From contig NC_017249.1 of the NCBI RefSeq assembly GCF_000284375.1, forward strand, positions 3,078,001 through 3,142,000: DNA of 64,000 bases. The letters are read 5' to 3'. The translations under genes were made by a program, and so were the position numbers. The notes beneath the pieces were generated by a model. The model was not told where the DNA came from. It saw only the letters and a program-made list of their open reading frames with translations, and did no database searches. The stretch is from Bradyrhizobium japonicum USDA 6. Lineage in GTDB: Bacteria > Pseudomonadota > Alphaproteobacteria > Rhizobiales > Xanthobacteraceae. This document shows, piece after piece, positions 16,232-24,534 of the stretch. Within the stretch, counting starts at the first letter, position 1. Each line of letters opens with the position of its first letter.

Positions 16232-16714
16232 ATGCCAGCAGTGAACATTCCCGCGCGTCAGAAGGGCGACTTTCTTGTCGACTACGAAGAGAAGGTTTTC
16301 GAGGACGTCAAAGCAAAGCCGGGTGAGAAGGCGCTGGTCACCTTCCACACCGTCGCGTTCGAGGGCTCCATCGGCCTCGTCAACATTCTCCAGGCGCTGC
16401 GCCTGAAGCGTAAGGGCTTTGAGACGTCGGTTCTGCTTTACGGTCCCGGTGTCACGCTCGGCATTCAGCGCGGCTTCCCGAAGATCGGCGACGAAGCCTT
16501 CCCCGGCGCGCAGAACTTCAACAACCAGCTCGCAAAATTCATGGATGAGGGCGGCAAGGTCTATGCCTGCCGGTTCGCGCTGCAGGCGCTTTACGGCCAT
16601 GGCGAGCCTTCGCTCATTCCCGGCATCCGGCCGATCAATCCGCTCGATGTGCTCGACCTCATCCTGCTTCACCGCAGGGACGACGCGTTCATGATCCACA
16701 CCTGGACCGTCTGA
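16232..16714 (+). CDS. nitB: MSMEG_0572/Sll0783 family nitrogen-starvation response protein (first gene of Nit1C cluster)
   Basis: The 160-residue cytoplasmic protein has no signal peptide. Features of the Sll0783 family are [47 protein letters not shown] and [20 protein letters not shown]. The family marks Nit1-type nitrilase clusters and is linked to nitrogen starvation in cyanobacteria. ATG 16232 is preceded by AACAGGAGGTGTCT, so I reject the longer upstream reading. It leads the eight-gene operon. The biochemical role is unknown; the fold resembles DsrE-like small proteins, which is only a guess. Confidence 0.9.
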   Translation: MPAVNIPARQKGDFLVDYEEKVFEDVKAKPGEKALVTFHTVAFEGSIGLVNILQALRLKRKGFETSVLLYGPGVTLGIQRGFPKIGDEAFPGAQNFNNQLAKFMDEGGKVYACRFALQALYGHGEPSLIPGIRPINPLDVLDLILLHRRDDAFMIHTWTV

Positions 16715-16751
16715 CTTCGGTTGTCTCGCGCGACGGACGAGGGAGAATACA

Positions 16752-17807
16752 GTGACAGCGAAACGCACGATCAGGGCCGGCGCGATTCAGATCGCGCCGG
16801 ATCTGGATACGCCGACCGGAACGGTCGACCGGATCCTGGCGGCCATCGCAGAGGCGGCGGGCAAGGGAGTTCAGTTCGCCGTTTTTCCAGAGACGTTCGT
16901 TCCCTGGTATCCCTATTTCTCCTTTGTCCGTCCGCCGGTCCTCAGCGGCGCTGAACACATCCAGCTCTATGACAACGCCGTCGTCGTGCCTGGTCCCGTC
17001 ACAGATGCCGTTGCGCAAGCGGCGAAGCGCCACGGCATGGTGGTGGTGCTCGGCGTCAACGAGCGCGATCACGGCTCGCTTTACAACACCCAGCTCGTGT
17101 TCGACGCGAACGGCGCGCTCGTCCTGACGCGACGCAAGATCACGCCGACCTTTCACGAGCGAATGATCTGGGGGCAGGGCGATGGCGCCGGCCTGAAGGT
17201 GGTCGAGACTGCGGTCGGCCGTGTCGGCGCGCTGGCCTGCTGGGAGCATTACAACCCGCTCGCCCGCTACGCGCTGATGGCCCAGCACGAGGAAATCCAT
17301 GCGGCCCAGTTTCCGGGTTCGCTGGTCGGACAGGTCTTTGCCGACCAGATCGAGGTGACGATCCGGCATCATGCGCTGGAAAGCGGATGCTTCGTCGTCA
17401 ATGCCACCGGCTGGCTGACCGAGGAGCAGATTGCGAAAATCTCGCCGGAGGAAGGCCTGCGCAAAGGCCTGCGCGGCGGCTGCATGACGGCGATCGTCTC
17501 ACCGGAAGGCAATCATCTGGTGCCGCCGCTGACCAGCGGCGAGGGCATCCTTGTCGCCGATCTCGATCTCGCACTGATCACCAAACGCAAGCGGATGATG
17601 GATTCTGTCGGCCACTACGCCCGGCCCGAGCTGCTTTCGCTGGTGCTGAACGACCGACCCGCGCGTCCGATGCACGGCTTTCACCCGAACCGCCTCATGC
17701 CCATTCCGGGAGACCAATCAGATGAGACCGCAGATGCCGCAACCCAAGGCGATCCCGACCGAGCAGCTGATCAACGAGTTGCAGTCCTTCGGAGTCCGGC
17801 TCGCTGA
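16752..17807 (+). CDS. nitC: Nit1-subfamily nitrilase
   Basis: This 351-residue carbon-nitrogen hydrolase converts a nitrile to acid plus ammonia. The catalytic residues are visible: E47 (FPETF), K129 ([11 protein letters not shown]) and C163 ([12 protein letters not shown]), with the second glutamate E136. [18 protein letters not shown] is typical of true nitrilases. It starts with GTG at 16752 after GAGGGAGAATACA. Its 3' end overlaps the radical SAM gene by 86 bases, which adds a low-complexity tail of about 30 residues. In the Pseudomonas Nit1C cluster the orthologue is linked to cyanide assimilation; the physiological substrate here is not shown by sequence. Confidence 0.93.
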   Translation: MTAKRTIRAGAIQIAPDLDTPTGTVDRILAAIAEAAGKGVQFAVFPETFVPWYPYFSFVRPPVLSGAEHIQLYDNAVVVPGPVTDAVAQAAKRHGMVVVLGVNERDHGSLYNTQLVFDANGALVLTRRKITPTFHERMIWGQGDGAGLKVVETAVGRVGALACWEHYNPLARYALMAQHEEIHAAQFPGSLVGQVFADQIEVTIRHHALESGCFVVNATGWLTEEQIAKISPEEGLRKGLRGGCMTAIVSPEGNHLVPPLTSGEGILVADLDLALITKRKRMMDSVGHYARPELLSLVLNDRPARPMHGFHPNRLMPIPGDQSDETADAATQGDPDRAADQRVAVLRSPAR

Positions 17808-18852
17808 TCCCAAGACCGGGGGAACGAGCCGCCGTGGCGGCGCCGGCCCGTCGGATCACACGCCGTTCACGATCGACGGCGCGACCGTGATGATTCCGGT
17901 CCACAACGCGCCTGCCTTCGAGAGCCCTTATCTCGTCGAGCGTCCCGACGAGGCCGGGCGAAGCCGCATCTCGCGCGACGGCGTGGTGCTCGCGGACGTC
18001 TCGTTTCCGTTACGACCCAAATTCTACGACCGCGCCACCGAGGACGGCATCCCCTATTGGAAGATCGCGACCCTGCATGGGCGCGACGTTCTCGCCACCA
18101 CCGTACTCCAAACCTGCATTCGCTACCAGAGTCGCACCAAGACCTGCCGGTTCTGCGCCATCGGCCAGTCACTCGCAGCCGGGCGTACGGTCGAGCGCAA
18201 GACGCCGGCACAGCTCGCCGAAGTGGCCAAGGCGGCCGTCGAGCTCGACGGCATCAGGCATATGGTGATGACCACGGGCACGCCGCACACGTCCGATCGC
18301 GGCGCCGGCATCCTTGCGGAGAGCGCGCAGGCCGTCAAAGCCGCTGTCGACCTGCCGATCCAGGCGCAATGCGAGCCACCGGACGATTTTGCCTGGTTCC
18401 AGCGCATGAAGAGTTCAGGGGTCGACGCGCTCGGCATGCATCTGGAGGTCATCGGTCCTGCCGTGCGGCAAAGGATCATGCCAGGCAAGGCGCAGGTCTC
18501 GATCGAGCACTACATGGAAGCGTTCGCCGCGGCCGTGCCGGTCTTTGGCCGCGGTCAGGTCTCGACCTATATTTTGGCTGGCCTTGGCGACGAGCCTTCC
18601 GAGATTCTCGCGCTGTCGCGTCGGCTCATCGATATCGGCGTCTATCCCTTCGTCGTGCCGTTCGTGCCGATCGCCGGCACGCCGCTGGAGAGCCATCCGA
18701 CGCCGTCTCCAGGGTTCATGCATCAGATCCTGCGTCCGCTCGCCGAGATGCTGCGCGCCGGCGGCCTGCGCGCCACCGATATCAAGGCAGGCTGCGGCAA
18801 ATGCGGCGCCTGCTCGGCCCTGTCCACTTACGAACGCGGAGCACGTGCATGA
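17722..18852 (+). CDS. nitD: MSMEG_0568-family radical SAM protein
   Basis: The 376-residue enzyme belongs to the radical SAM group that always accompanies Nit1 nitrilases. Cluster cysteines are C132, C142 and C145 ([15 protein letters not shown]), a CX9CX2C spacing wider than the common CX3CX2C. Further features are [31 protein letters not shown] and a C-terminal [10 protein letters not shown] motif that could hold a second cluster. The start lies inside the nitrilase gene with GGGAGACCAATCAG before ATG 17722. It overlaps the next gene as ATGA. The reaction is unknown. Confidence 0.92.
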   Translation: MRPQMPQPKAIPTEQLINELQSFGVRLADPKTGGTSRRGGAGPSDHTPFTIDGATVMIPVHNAPAFESPYLVERPDEAGRSRISRDGVVLADVSFPLRPKFYDRATEDGIPYWKIATLHGRDVLATTVLQTCIRYQSRTKTCRFCAIGQSLAAGRTVERKTPAQLAEVAKAAVELDGIRHMVMTTGTPHTSDRGAGILAESAQAVKAAVDLPIQAQCEPPDDFAWFQRMKSSGVDALGMHLEVIGPAVRQRIMPGKAQVSIEHYMEAFAAAVPVFGRGQVSTYILAGLGDEPSEILALSRRLIDIGVYPFVVPFVPIAGTPLESHPTPSPGFMHQILRPLAEMLRAGGLRATDIKAGCGKCGACSALSTYERGARA

Positions 18853-19397
18853 TCTTTGAGCCATTCAAGCCGTTCGTCGCGCCGGAATTCCAGGTGAAGT
18901 TCGCAACCGAAGCCTGGGAGCGTGCCGCCGCCGCAGCCCTGCGTCGCAAGGTCTTCTGCGAAGAGCAGGGCGTGTTTGCGGGTGATGATCGCGACGCGGT
19001 CGACGACGTCGCCATCCCGCTCGTAGCCGTGTCGCTGCTCGGCGTCGCCGAGGATGACGTCGTCGGCACCGTGCGCATTCACGCCGATGACCACGAGGCG
19101 GATGTGTGGTGGGGCTCCCGCCTTGCCGTTGAAAAAGGTTATCGCCGGCTCAGCGCGGTTGGCGCCGGCCTGATCCGGCTCGCCGTCTCCTCAGCCCATG
19201 CGCGCGGTTGCCGGCGCTTTCTTGCCAATGTGCAAAGTCAGAACGCGCTTCTGTTCCAGCACATGCATTGGCGTTCGCTCGGCGAATTCGAGCTCCATGG
19301 CCGGCCGCACCATCGCATGGAGGCCGATCTCGACCACTACCCGCCGTTCCGGACGCCTGAAACCGGCTTCCTGTCACTCGCAAAGCTGGCGGCCTGA
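18849..19397 (+). CDS. nitE: MSMEG_0567/Sll0786 family GNAT N-acetyltransferase
   Basis: The 182-residue GNAT-fold protein has RRKVFCEEQGVFAGDDRD at the N-terminal strand-helix, VVGTVRIHADDHEADVWWGS, the acetyl-CoA loop region RLAVEKGYRRLSAVGAGLI, and FLANVQSQNALLFQHMHW near the end. Members of this family are found only in Nit1 clusters, often as part of a fusion with the AIR-synthase-like protein encoded next. The ATG overlaps the radical SAM stop. The acceptor is unknown; acylation of an amine made by the nitrilase pathway is a reasonable idea. Confidence 0.9.
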   Translation: MIFEPFKPFVAPEFQVKFATEAWERAAAAALRRKVFCEEQGVFAGDDRDAVDDVAIPLVAVSLLGVAEDDVVGTVRIHADDHEADVWWGSRLAVEKGYRRLSAVGAGLIRLAVSSAHARGCRRFLANVQSQNALLFQHMHWRSLGEFELHGRPHHRMEADLDHYPPFRTPETGFLSLAKLAA

Positions 19398-19399
19398 TC

Positions 19400-20395
19400 A
19401 TGCTGACGGACGCCGCTCTCACAAACCTCGCCGAGACGCTCCGCAAAAGCCGCGGCATCGCCGCCAAGGCCGACATTGCGGCTGTCGCGGCCACGCTCGA
19501 CCTCTCGAGCGGCGATGCCATCGCGGTGGGGGACGATTGCGCGGCGATCCCGGAGGGCGATGGCTATACCCTGTTCGCCATCGAAGGCTTCATGAACGAA
19601 TTCGTCGCCGCCGACCCCTGGTTTGCAGGCTGGTGCGGCGCCATGGTCAACATCTCGGACGTCGCGGCAATGGGCGGACGGCCGACGGCCATTGTCAATG
19701 CGATCTGGTCCAATGGTGCGGATAAGGCCGCGCCCATTCTCGAAGGATTGAAAGCTGCTGCGAAGACTTTCGGTGTGCCCGTCATCGGCGGCCACACCAA
19801 TGTGCGCAGCAACCAGAGCCAGTTTGCCGTCGCGATCCTGGGTCGTGCGAGGCGGCTTCTCACGAGCTTCGACGCCAGGCCCGGCGACAAGCTCATTGCG
19901 GCGATCGATCTGCGCGGCCGCTACCGCGAGCCGTTCGCGAACTGGGAGGCAGCAACCGACGCGCCCGCGGAGCGGCTGCGCGACGATCTGGAGATCCTGC
20001 CGTCGATCGCCGAGGCGGGGCTCGCACTCGCAGCCAAGGACATCAGCCAGGGCGGCATCGTCGGGACCGCGGCGATGCTGGCCGAGTGCTCGCAGGTCGC
20101 CATCACGCTGGACGTCGAGGCGGTTCCGATTCCTGCCGGCGCGCCGCTCGAACGCTGGCTCCTGACATTCCCGAGCTTCGGCTATCTCCTGTCGGCGAAG
20201 TCCGAAGACGTCGACGAGATACTGTCGCGCTTCCAGCGGCGCGGCATTGCGGCAGCCGCGATCGGAGACGTCGCTGCGGGGACAAGCGTCGACATTCGCG
20301 CCGCTTCCGGTCGCGCAACGGTCTGGGACTTCGCGGCGCAGCCCCTGATCGGATGTACGCCAGGGCAGGGTTATCGGCAGCGGAGCGTGGCATGA
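19400..20395 (+). CDS. nitF: Sll0787-family AIR-synthase-like protein
   Basis: The 331-residue protein has the two-domain PurM/SelD/ThiL ATP-binding fold: AVGDDCAAI (the G-D-D-A-A-type N-terminal strand), MVNISDVAAMGGRPTAIVNAIW, and PVIGGHTNVRSNQSQFAVAILG in the first half, and AAKDISQGGIVGTAAMLAE in the second. Relatives phosphorylate or activate substrates with ATP. It begins 2 bases after the GNAT stop and overlaps the glycosyltransferase by 4. Its place in every Nit1 cluster implies an ATP-dependent step in processing the nitrogen compound. Confidence 0.9.
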   Translation: MLTDAALTNLAETLRKSRGIAAKADIAAVAATLDLSSGDAIAVGDDCAAIPEGDGYTLFAIEGFMNEFVAADPWFAGWCGAMVNISDVAAMGGRPTAIVNAIWSNGADKAAPILEGLKAAAKTFGVPVIGGHTNVRSNQSQFAVAILGRARRLLTSFDARPGDKLIAAIDLRGRYREPFANWEAATDAPAERLRDDLEILPSIAEAGLALAAKDISQGGIVGTAAMLAECSQVAITLDVEAVPIPAGAPLERWLLTFPSFGYLLSAKSEDVDEILSRFQRRGIAAAAIGDVAAGTSVDIRAASGRATVWDFAAQPLIGCTPGQGYRQRSVA

Positions 20396-21558
20396 GCGGC
20401 GGCTCGTCAAGGCTTCGCATCGCGATCCTCACGCACTCGACAAATCCACGAGGCGGCGTGGTGCACGCGCTCGCGCTCGCGGACGCCCTGGCACATCTCG
20501 GACTTCGGCCGGTCGTGCACGCGCCCGACCCAGCAGGCAAAGGCTTCTTCCGCCGCGGCGTCGCGGCGACGCGCTCCGTGCCTGCATCGCCCGTCTCGGG
20601 CGACGTCGTCGCGATGGTCGAAGCGCGCATCGCCGACTATGTCCGGCATTTCGAGGATGTGGCCAATCGGCAGTACGACGTCTTCCACGCCCAGGACGGC
20701 ATCTCCGGTAATGCGCTCGCGACGCTGAAGCAGCGCGGCCTGATCCAACGCTATGTCCGCACCGTTCATCACATCGATGCATTCAAGGACGAGCGGCTCT
20801 GCGAACTCGACCGTCGCTCGATCGTCCACGCTGACAGCCTGTTCGTCGTCAGCCGGTTCTGGCAGGAGCACTTGAAGGCGGAGATGTCCCGCTCTGCAAT
20901 GTTGGTCGGCAATGGCGTCGACGCGGGGCGATATTCGCCCATCGCGGGTGCCGACGACCAGGCGCTGCGCGCCCGGCTCGGCCTTCGCACAGGCCCGATC
21001 CTGTTGTCGATCGGCGGCGTCGAGCAGCGCAAGAATGCGCTCGGCATTCTCGAGGCGTTCCGGCAGGTGTACGCCGTACATCGATCCGCGCAGCTCGTCA
21101 TCGCCGGCGGGGCTTCTCTGCTGGACCATGGTCTCTATCGGCAACAGTTCGAGGCACGGCTGCGCGATGCGGGACTGCCTGTTGGTGCGGTGATCGAGAC
21201 GGGTCCGCTGATCGATGCCGACATGCCATCGCTCTTTCGCCTCGCGGATGTATTGTTGTTCCCGTCCTTGCGCGAAGGTTTTGGCCTGGCTGTGCTCGAA
21301 GCGATGGCCAGTGGCGTGCCGGCCGTGGTCTCGCATATCGCACCGTTCACGGAATATCTCGGCCCGGACGATGCTGCCTGGTGCGATCCGCATCACGCAG
21401 GCTCGATCGCGGATGCCGCCCTCAGTGCCCTCGCCGAGCCCCTGCGTTCGCGCCTGATTGCGAATGGCGCGAGAGTCGCCCGGCATCATGACTGGAGCCG
21501 CACCGCCACGGCACACATGGCGACCTATCAGGATATGCGCGAGGTGCACTATGCCTGA
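20392..21558 (+). CDS. MSMEG_0565-family glycosyltransferase (GT4 type)
   Basis: This 388-residue GT-B fold enzyme has an N-terminal acceptor half (RIAILTHSTNPRGGVVHALALADAL, DVFHAQDGISGNAL) and a C-terminal nucleotide-sugar half (ILLSIGGVEQRKNALGILEAF, DVLLFPSLREGFGLAVLEAMASG). The last contains the E-X7-E motif of retaining GT4 enzymes. ATG 20392 overlaps the AIR-like stop. A glycosyltransferase in this cluster suggests that a glycosylated, perhaps sugar-protected or exported, metabolite is formed or handled; the acceptor is unknown. Confidence 0.9.
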   Translation: MSGGSSRLRIAILTHSTNPRGGVVHALALADALAHLGLRPVVHAPDPAGKGFFRRGVAATRSVPASPVSGDVVAMVEARIADYVRHFEDVANRQYDVFHAQDGISGNALATLKQRGLIQRYVRTVHHIDAFKDERLCELDRRSIVHADSLFVVSRFWQEHLKAEMSRSAMLVGNGVDAGRYSPIAGADDQALRARLGLRTGPILLSIGGVEQRKNALGILEAFRQVYAVHRSAQLVIAGGASLLDHGLYRQQFEARLRDAGLPVGAVIETGPLIDADMPSLFRLADVLLFPSLREGFGLAVLEAMASGVPAVVSHIAPFTEYLGPDDAAWCDPHHAGSIADAALSALAEPLRSRLIANGARVARHHDWSRTATAHMATYQDMREVHYA

Positions 21559-21838
21559 GATGCACTTCCACGTGCGCTGGCCCGATGAGCGGATCGAGGT
21601 CTGCTATTCGCCCTCGCTCGTCATCAAGGATCATTTCGCCGCCGGCACGACCTACGCGCTCGACGACTTTCGCGAGCGCAGCCGCGTTGCGCTGACGATT
21701 GCGGCCGAGCGAGTCCGAGAGAAGTACGGCTTTCTCTGCTCGCGCGCGCTCGGGCAACTCGCACGGATCGAGGCGACAGCCGTGCAGTTCGAGGCCACGC
21801 CTGGCGCTTCCGTCACTATCGTCTCATTCGAAGAATAG
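21551..21838 (+). CDS. MSMEG_0570-family small nitrogen-starvation response protein
   Basis: The 95-residue protein (PEMHFHVRWPDERIEVCYSP, IKDHFAAGTTYALDDFRERSR) is typical of the MSMEG_0570 family restricted to Nit1 clusters. It is soluble with no recognisable catalytic motif. ATG 21551 lies 8 bases inside the glycosyltransferase end, so the two are coupled. In the Pseudomonas nomenclature it would sit at the position of the small hypothetical member of the cluster. Function unknown. Confidence 0.87.
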   Translation: MPEMHFHVRWPDERIEVCYSPSLVIKDHFAAGTTYALDDFRERSRVALTIAAERVREKYGFLCSRALGQLARIEATAVQFEATPGASVTIVSFEE

Positions 21839-21850
21839 CAGGAGCTGATC

Positions 21851-23155
21851 ATGTCTGACCTTCACACTCACTATCCGGTCGTCGTGATCGGCGGCGGCCA
21901 GGCCGGTCTTGCCATGAGCGCGCAACTCAAGGCGCACGGCATCGAGCATGTCGTGCTGGAGAAAAATACGATCGCGCATTCCTGGAAGACGCAGCGTTGG
22001 GACGCGTTTTGCCTCGTGACGCCGAACTGGCAATGCCGGCTTCCCGGCTTTCCTTACGCCGGCAGCGATCCGCATGGCTTCATGCTGCGTGACGAGATCG
22101 TCACTTACATCGAGGATTTCGCCAGGCACATCGATGCGCCGGTCCGCGAGGGCGTCGCCGTCACACGCCTCAGGCAATCCGGTCATGGCTTCATGCTCGA
22201 GACGACGATCGGCGAGATCGCTGCTGGCAGCATCGTGCTGGCCGTCAGCGGATATCACGTCCCGAAAGTGCTGCCGTTTGCAGACCGGCTCGATCCGTCG
22301 ATCACGCAGATCCACTCTTCAGCCTACCGCAATCCGGATCAGTTGCCGCCGGGCGAAATCCTCGTGGTTGGAAGCGGACAATCGGGCTGCCAGATCGCCG
22401 AAGACCTGCATCTGGCCGGCCGCAAGGTGCATCTCGCCGTCGGCAGCGCGCCGCGGTGCCCGCGCTTCTATCGCGGCCGGGACGCCGTCGACTGGCTCGA
22501 CGATCTCGGGCAGTACGACTTGCCCGTCGACAAGCATTCGCTAAAGGAAGGCGTTCGCAAGAACGCCAACCATTACCTGACCGGACGGGACGGCGGCCGC
22601 GACATCGACCTGCGCAGGTTCGCGCTTGAGGGCATGAAGCTCTACGGTCGTCTCAAGGACGGCCGCGGGACGTCCTTGCAGCTTGGCGATGATCTCCAGG
22701 TCAATCTCGACAATGCCGATCGGGTCTACAACGGCATCTGCCGAATGATCGACGAGCACATCGCAAGGAATAGAATCGCCGCGCCCGTGACGCCTCACTA
22801 TGCGCCCGTGTGGTCCCCCACTGCGGTGCCCACGGAGCTCGATCTCGCAACGAGCGGCATCAGCAGCATCGTCTGGACGACCGGCTTCCGGTCCGACTGG
22901 TCCTGGGTCGACCTGCCGATGTTCGATGGCACGGGCTATCCAACCCACAAGCGGGGCATCACGTCGATCGACGGTGCCTATGTGGTCGGCCTGCCGTGGC
23001 TCTACACCTGGGGCTCTGGTCGGTTCGTCGGCATCGGGCGTGATGCAGAGTTTGTTGCAGACCACATCATGGAGCGATCGAGCGCATCGCATGCCGACGC
23101 GTATCGAGCCGACCGACGCGAGCTCTCGCAAGATACCGCGCGAGAGGCTGTTTAG
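21851..23155 (+). CDS. nitH: MSMEG_0569-family flavin-dependent oxidoreductase (flavin monooxygenase-like)
   Basis: The 434-residue flavoprotein has an N-terminal FAD site (VVIGGGQAGLAMSAQL), the FMO-like CLVTPNWQCRLPGFPY segment, and an internal NADPH site (ILVVGSGQSGCQIAEDL), with a late IVWTTGFRSDWSW. Two Rossmann motifs indicate a class B-type monooxygenase. It is the last gene of the Nit1C-type operon, 12 bases after the preceding stop. It probably oxidises the substrate or an intermediate; in cyanotrophic bacteria the whole cluster is required, but the order of reactions is not established. Confidence 0.92.
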   Translation: MSDLHTHYPVVVIGGGQAGLAMSAQLKAHGIEHVVLEKNTIAHSWKTQRWDAFCLVTPNWQCRLPGFPYAGSDPHGFMLRDEIVTYIEDFARHIDAPVREGVAVTRLRQSGHGFMLETTIGEIAAGSIVLAVSGYHVPKVLPFADRLDPSITQIHSSAYRNPDQLPPGEILVVGSGQSGCQIAEDLHLAGRKVHLAVGSAPRCPRFYRGRDAVDWLDDLGQYDLPVDKHSLKEGVRKNANHYLTGRDGGRDIDLRRFALEGMKLYGRLKDGRGTSLQLGDDLQVNLDNADRVYNGICRMIDEHIARNRIAAPVTPHYAPVWSPTAVPTELDLATSGISSIVWTTGFRSDWSWVDLPMFDGTGYPTHKRGITSIDGAYVVGLPWLYTWGSGRFVGIGRDAEFVADHIMERSSASHADAYRADRRELSQDTAREAV

Positions 23156-23201
23156 CCTTGCTCGCGCGACTACGCGCCCTCTCCAGGGGAGGCGAAACGA
23201 C

Positions 23202-23225
23202 GATGCCCGGGACAGGCCCGGGCAT
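23202..23225. terminator. Convergent hairpin between the nit operon and the amino-acid ABC locus
   Basis: ATGCCCGGG and CCCGGGCAT form a perfect 9-bp stem with a short loop, 48 bases after the nit operon stop and 27 bases before the end of the oppositely transcribed binding-protein gene. There is no clear T-run on either strand. Confidence 0.65.
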
Positions 23226-23251
23226 CATGCGTTCAAGGTGTCTTCCGGCGG

Positions 23252-24493
23252 TTACTGCGACAGCTTCACGAAGCTCGGAAACTTCAGCTTGCCTTCGGCG
23301 ATCTTCTCGGGCCAGACCACGACCTGCTTGCCGTCCTGCCACTGGAAGACGAGACCGGAGACTGTGGTGGGACCGGACTTGATGCCGTGGGTGAACTCGT
23401 CGTCCTTGCCGTAGAACTGGATGCGGCCGATCGTGCCCTCGTAGTCGGTCTTCTCCAGTTCAGCGACCATCTTGTCGGGATCGGTCGAGCCCGCGCGCTT
23501 GATCGCGTCGGTGATGAAGTAGACCTCGTCATAGGCGGTGTAGCCGGTATAGGCCGGCGGCGCGCCGAACTTGGCCTTGAACGCGGCCGCGAACGGCTTC
23601 GTCTTGGAGGTCACGGCGACGTCGGGCGTCGCAACCGCGAGCGACGGCACGCCGTCGGCGGCGCCATTGGTGTCCTTCCAGAAGGTCGGGCTCAGCGCCT
23701 GCGCGCTGATGCCGAACATCGGGATCGGCACCTGCTGGTTCTTCCACTGCACCGTCGGCTGCACGCCGACATGCGAGATGCCGGTCACGATCACGTCGGG
23801 CTTCTTGCCCTCGATGTTGTTGAAGATCGGCGTGAAGTCGGTGGTGTCGGGCGAGAAGCGCACATGCTCCACGACCTTCAGGCCCGCCTTGGGCAGGCAG
23901 GCCTCGTAGCCGACGTCGAGCGGCTTGGTCCAGGCCGCGTCCTCGCTCATGATCGCAACGGTCTTGAACTTGAGCTTGTCGACCAGGAGATCCTTGGCGG
24001 CATCACAGACGAGCTGGGCCTGGGCCGCCGAGGTCAGGTAGCCGTGGAAGGTGTACTTGTTCTTCTCATAGTCGTTGTGGATCGCCTTGGTGATCTCGTT
24101 GGAGGCCGCGCCCGGCGTGATCAGCGGCATCTTCAGCCGCGCCGCCCAGGGTTCGAGCGCCAGCACGACCTCGCTGATATAGCTCGCGATCACGGCGGAC
24201 ACCTTGTCCTCGCTCACCGCGCGCTGGAACGCTCGCACCGAGTCGGCCGACGAGCTCTTGTTGTCATAGGTGACGATCTCGACCTTGCGGCCGAGAATGC
24301 CGCCCTTGGCATTGATCTCGTCGGCGGCGATCTGCGCGCCACCGGGGGTGGCGGCACCGGCGATCGACTGCACTTCGGCGATGACACCGATCTTGATCGG
24401 ATCGTTCGACTGCGCGTAGGCGGGCGCGGCGAGGCACAGGGCCAGCGCCGAGGCGAGAAGGAGGCTGCTGCTTGGATTCGTCGATGGTCGCAT
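23252..24493 (-). CDS. Branched-chain-amino-acid-type ABC substrate-binding protein (paralogue A)
   Basis: The 413-residue protein has a signal peptide ending at APAYAQ and the Peripla_BP_6 fold: IKIGVIAEVQSIAGAA, GAQIAADEINAKGGILGRKVE, then VIASYISEVVLALEPWAARLK and GYTAYDEVYFITDAIKRAGS. The first-lobe ligand sites are strongly conserved with the paralogue at 27919-29163, suggesting similar ligands. It ends the five-gene transport unit read from 29163 to 23252. The ligand may be an amino acid or amide; position next to the nit cluster allows a nitrogen compound related to that pathway. Confidence 0.9.
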   Translation of the reverse strand: MRPSTNPSSSLLLASALALCLAAPAYAQSNDPIKIGVIAEVQSIAGAATPGGAQIAADEINAKGGILGRKVEIVTYDNKSSSADSVRAFQRAVSEDKVSAVIASYISEVVLALEPWAARLKMPLITPGAASNEITKAIHNDYEKNKYTFHGYLTSAAQAQLVCDAAKDLLVDKLKFKTVAIMSEDAAWTKPLDVGYEACLPKAGLKVVEHVRFSPDTTDFTPIFNNIEGKKPDVIVTGISHVGVQPTVQWKNQQVPIPMFGISAQALSPTFWKDTNGAADGVPSLAVATPDVAVTSKTKPFAAAFKAKFGAPPAYTGYTAYDEVYFITDAIKRAGSTDPDKMVAELEKTDYEGTIGRIQFYGKDDEFTHGIKSGPTTVSGLVFQWQDGKQVVVWPEKIAEGKLKFPSFVKLSQ

Positions 24494-24534
24494 GGTCGTT
24501 TCCCTTTGCTTGTTTTGTTATTGATACGCGCGAA

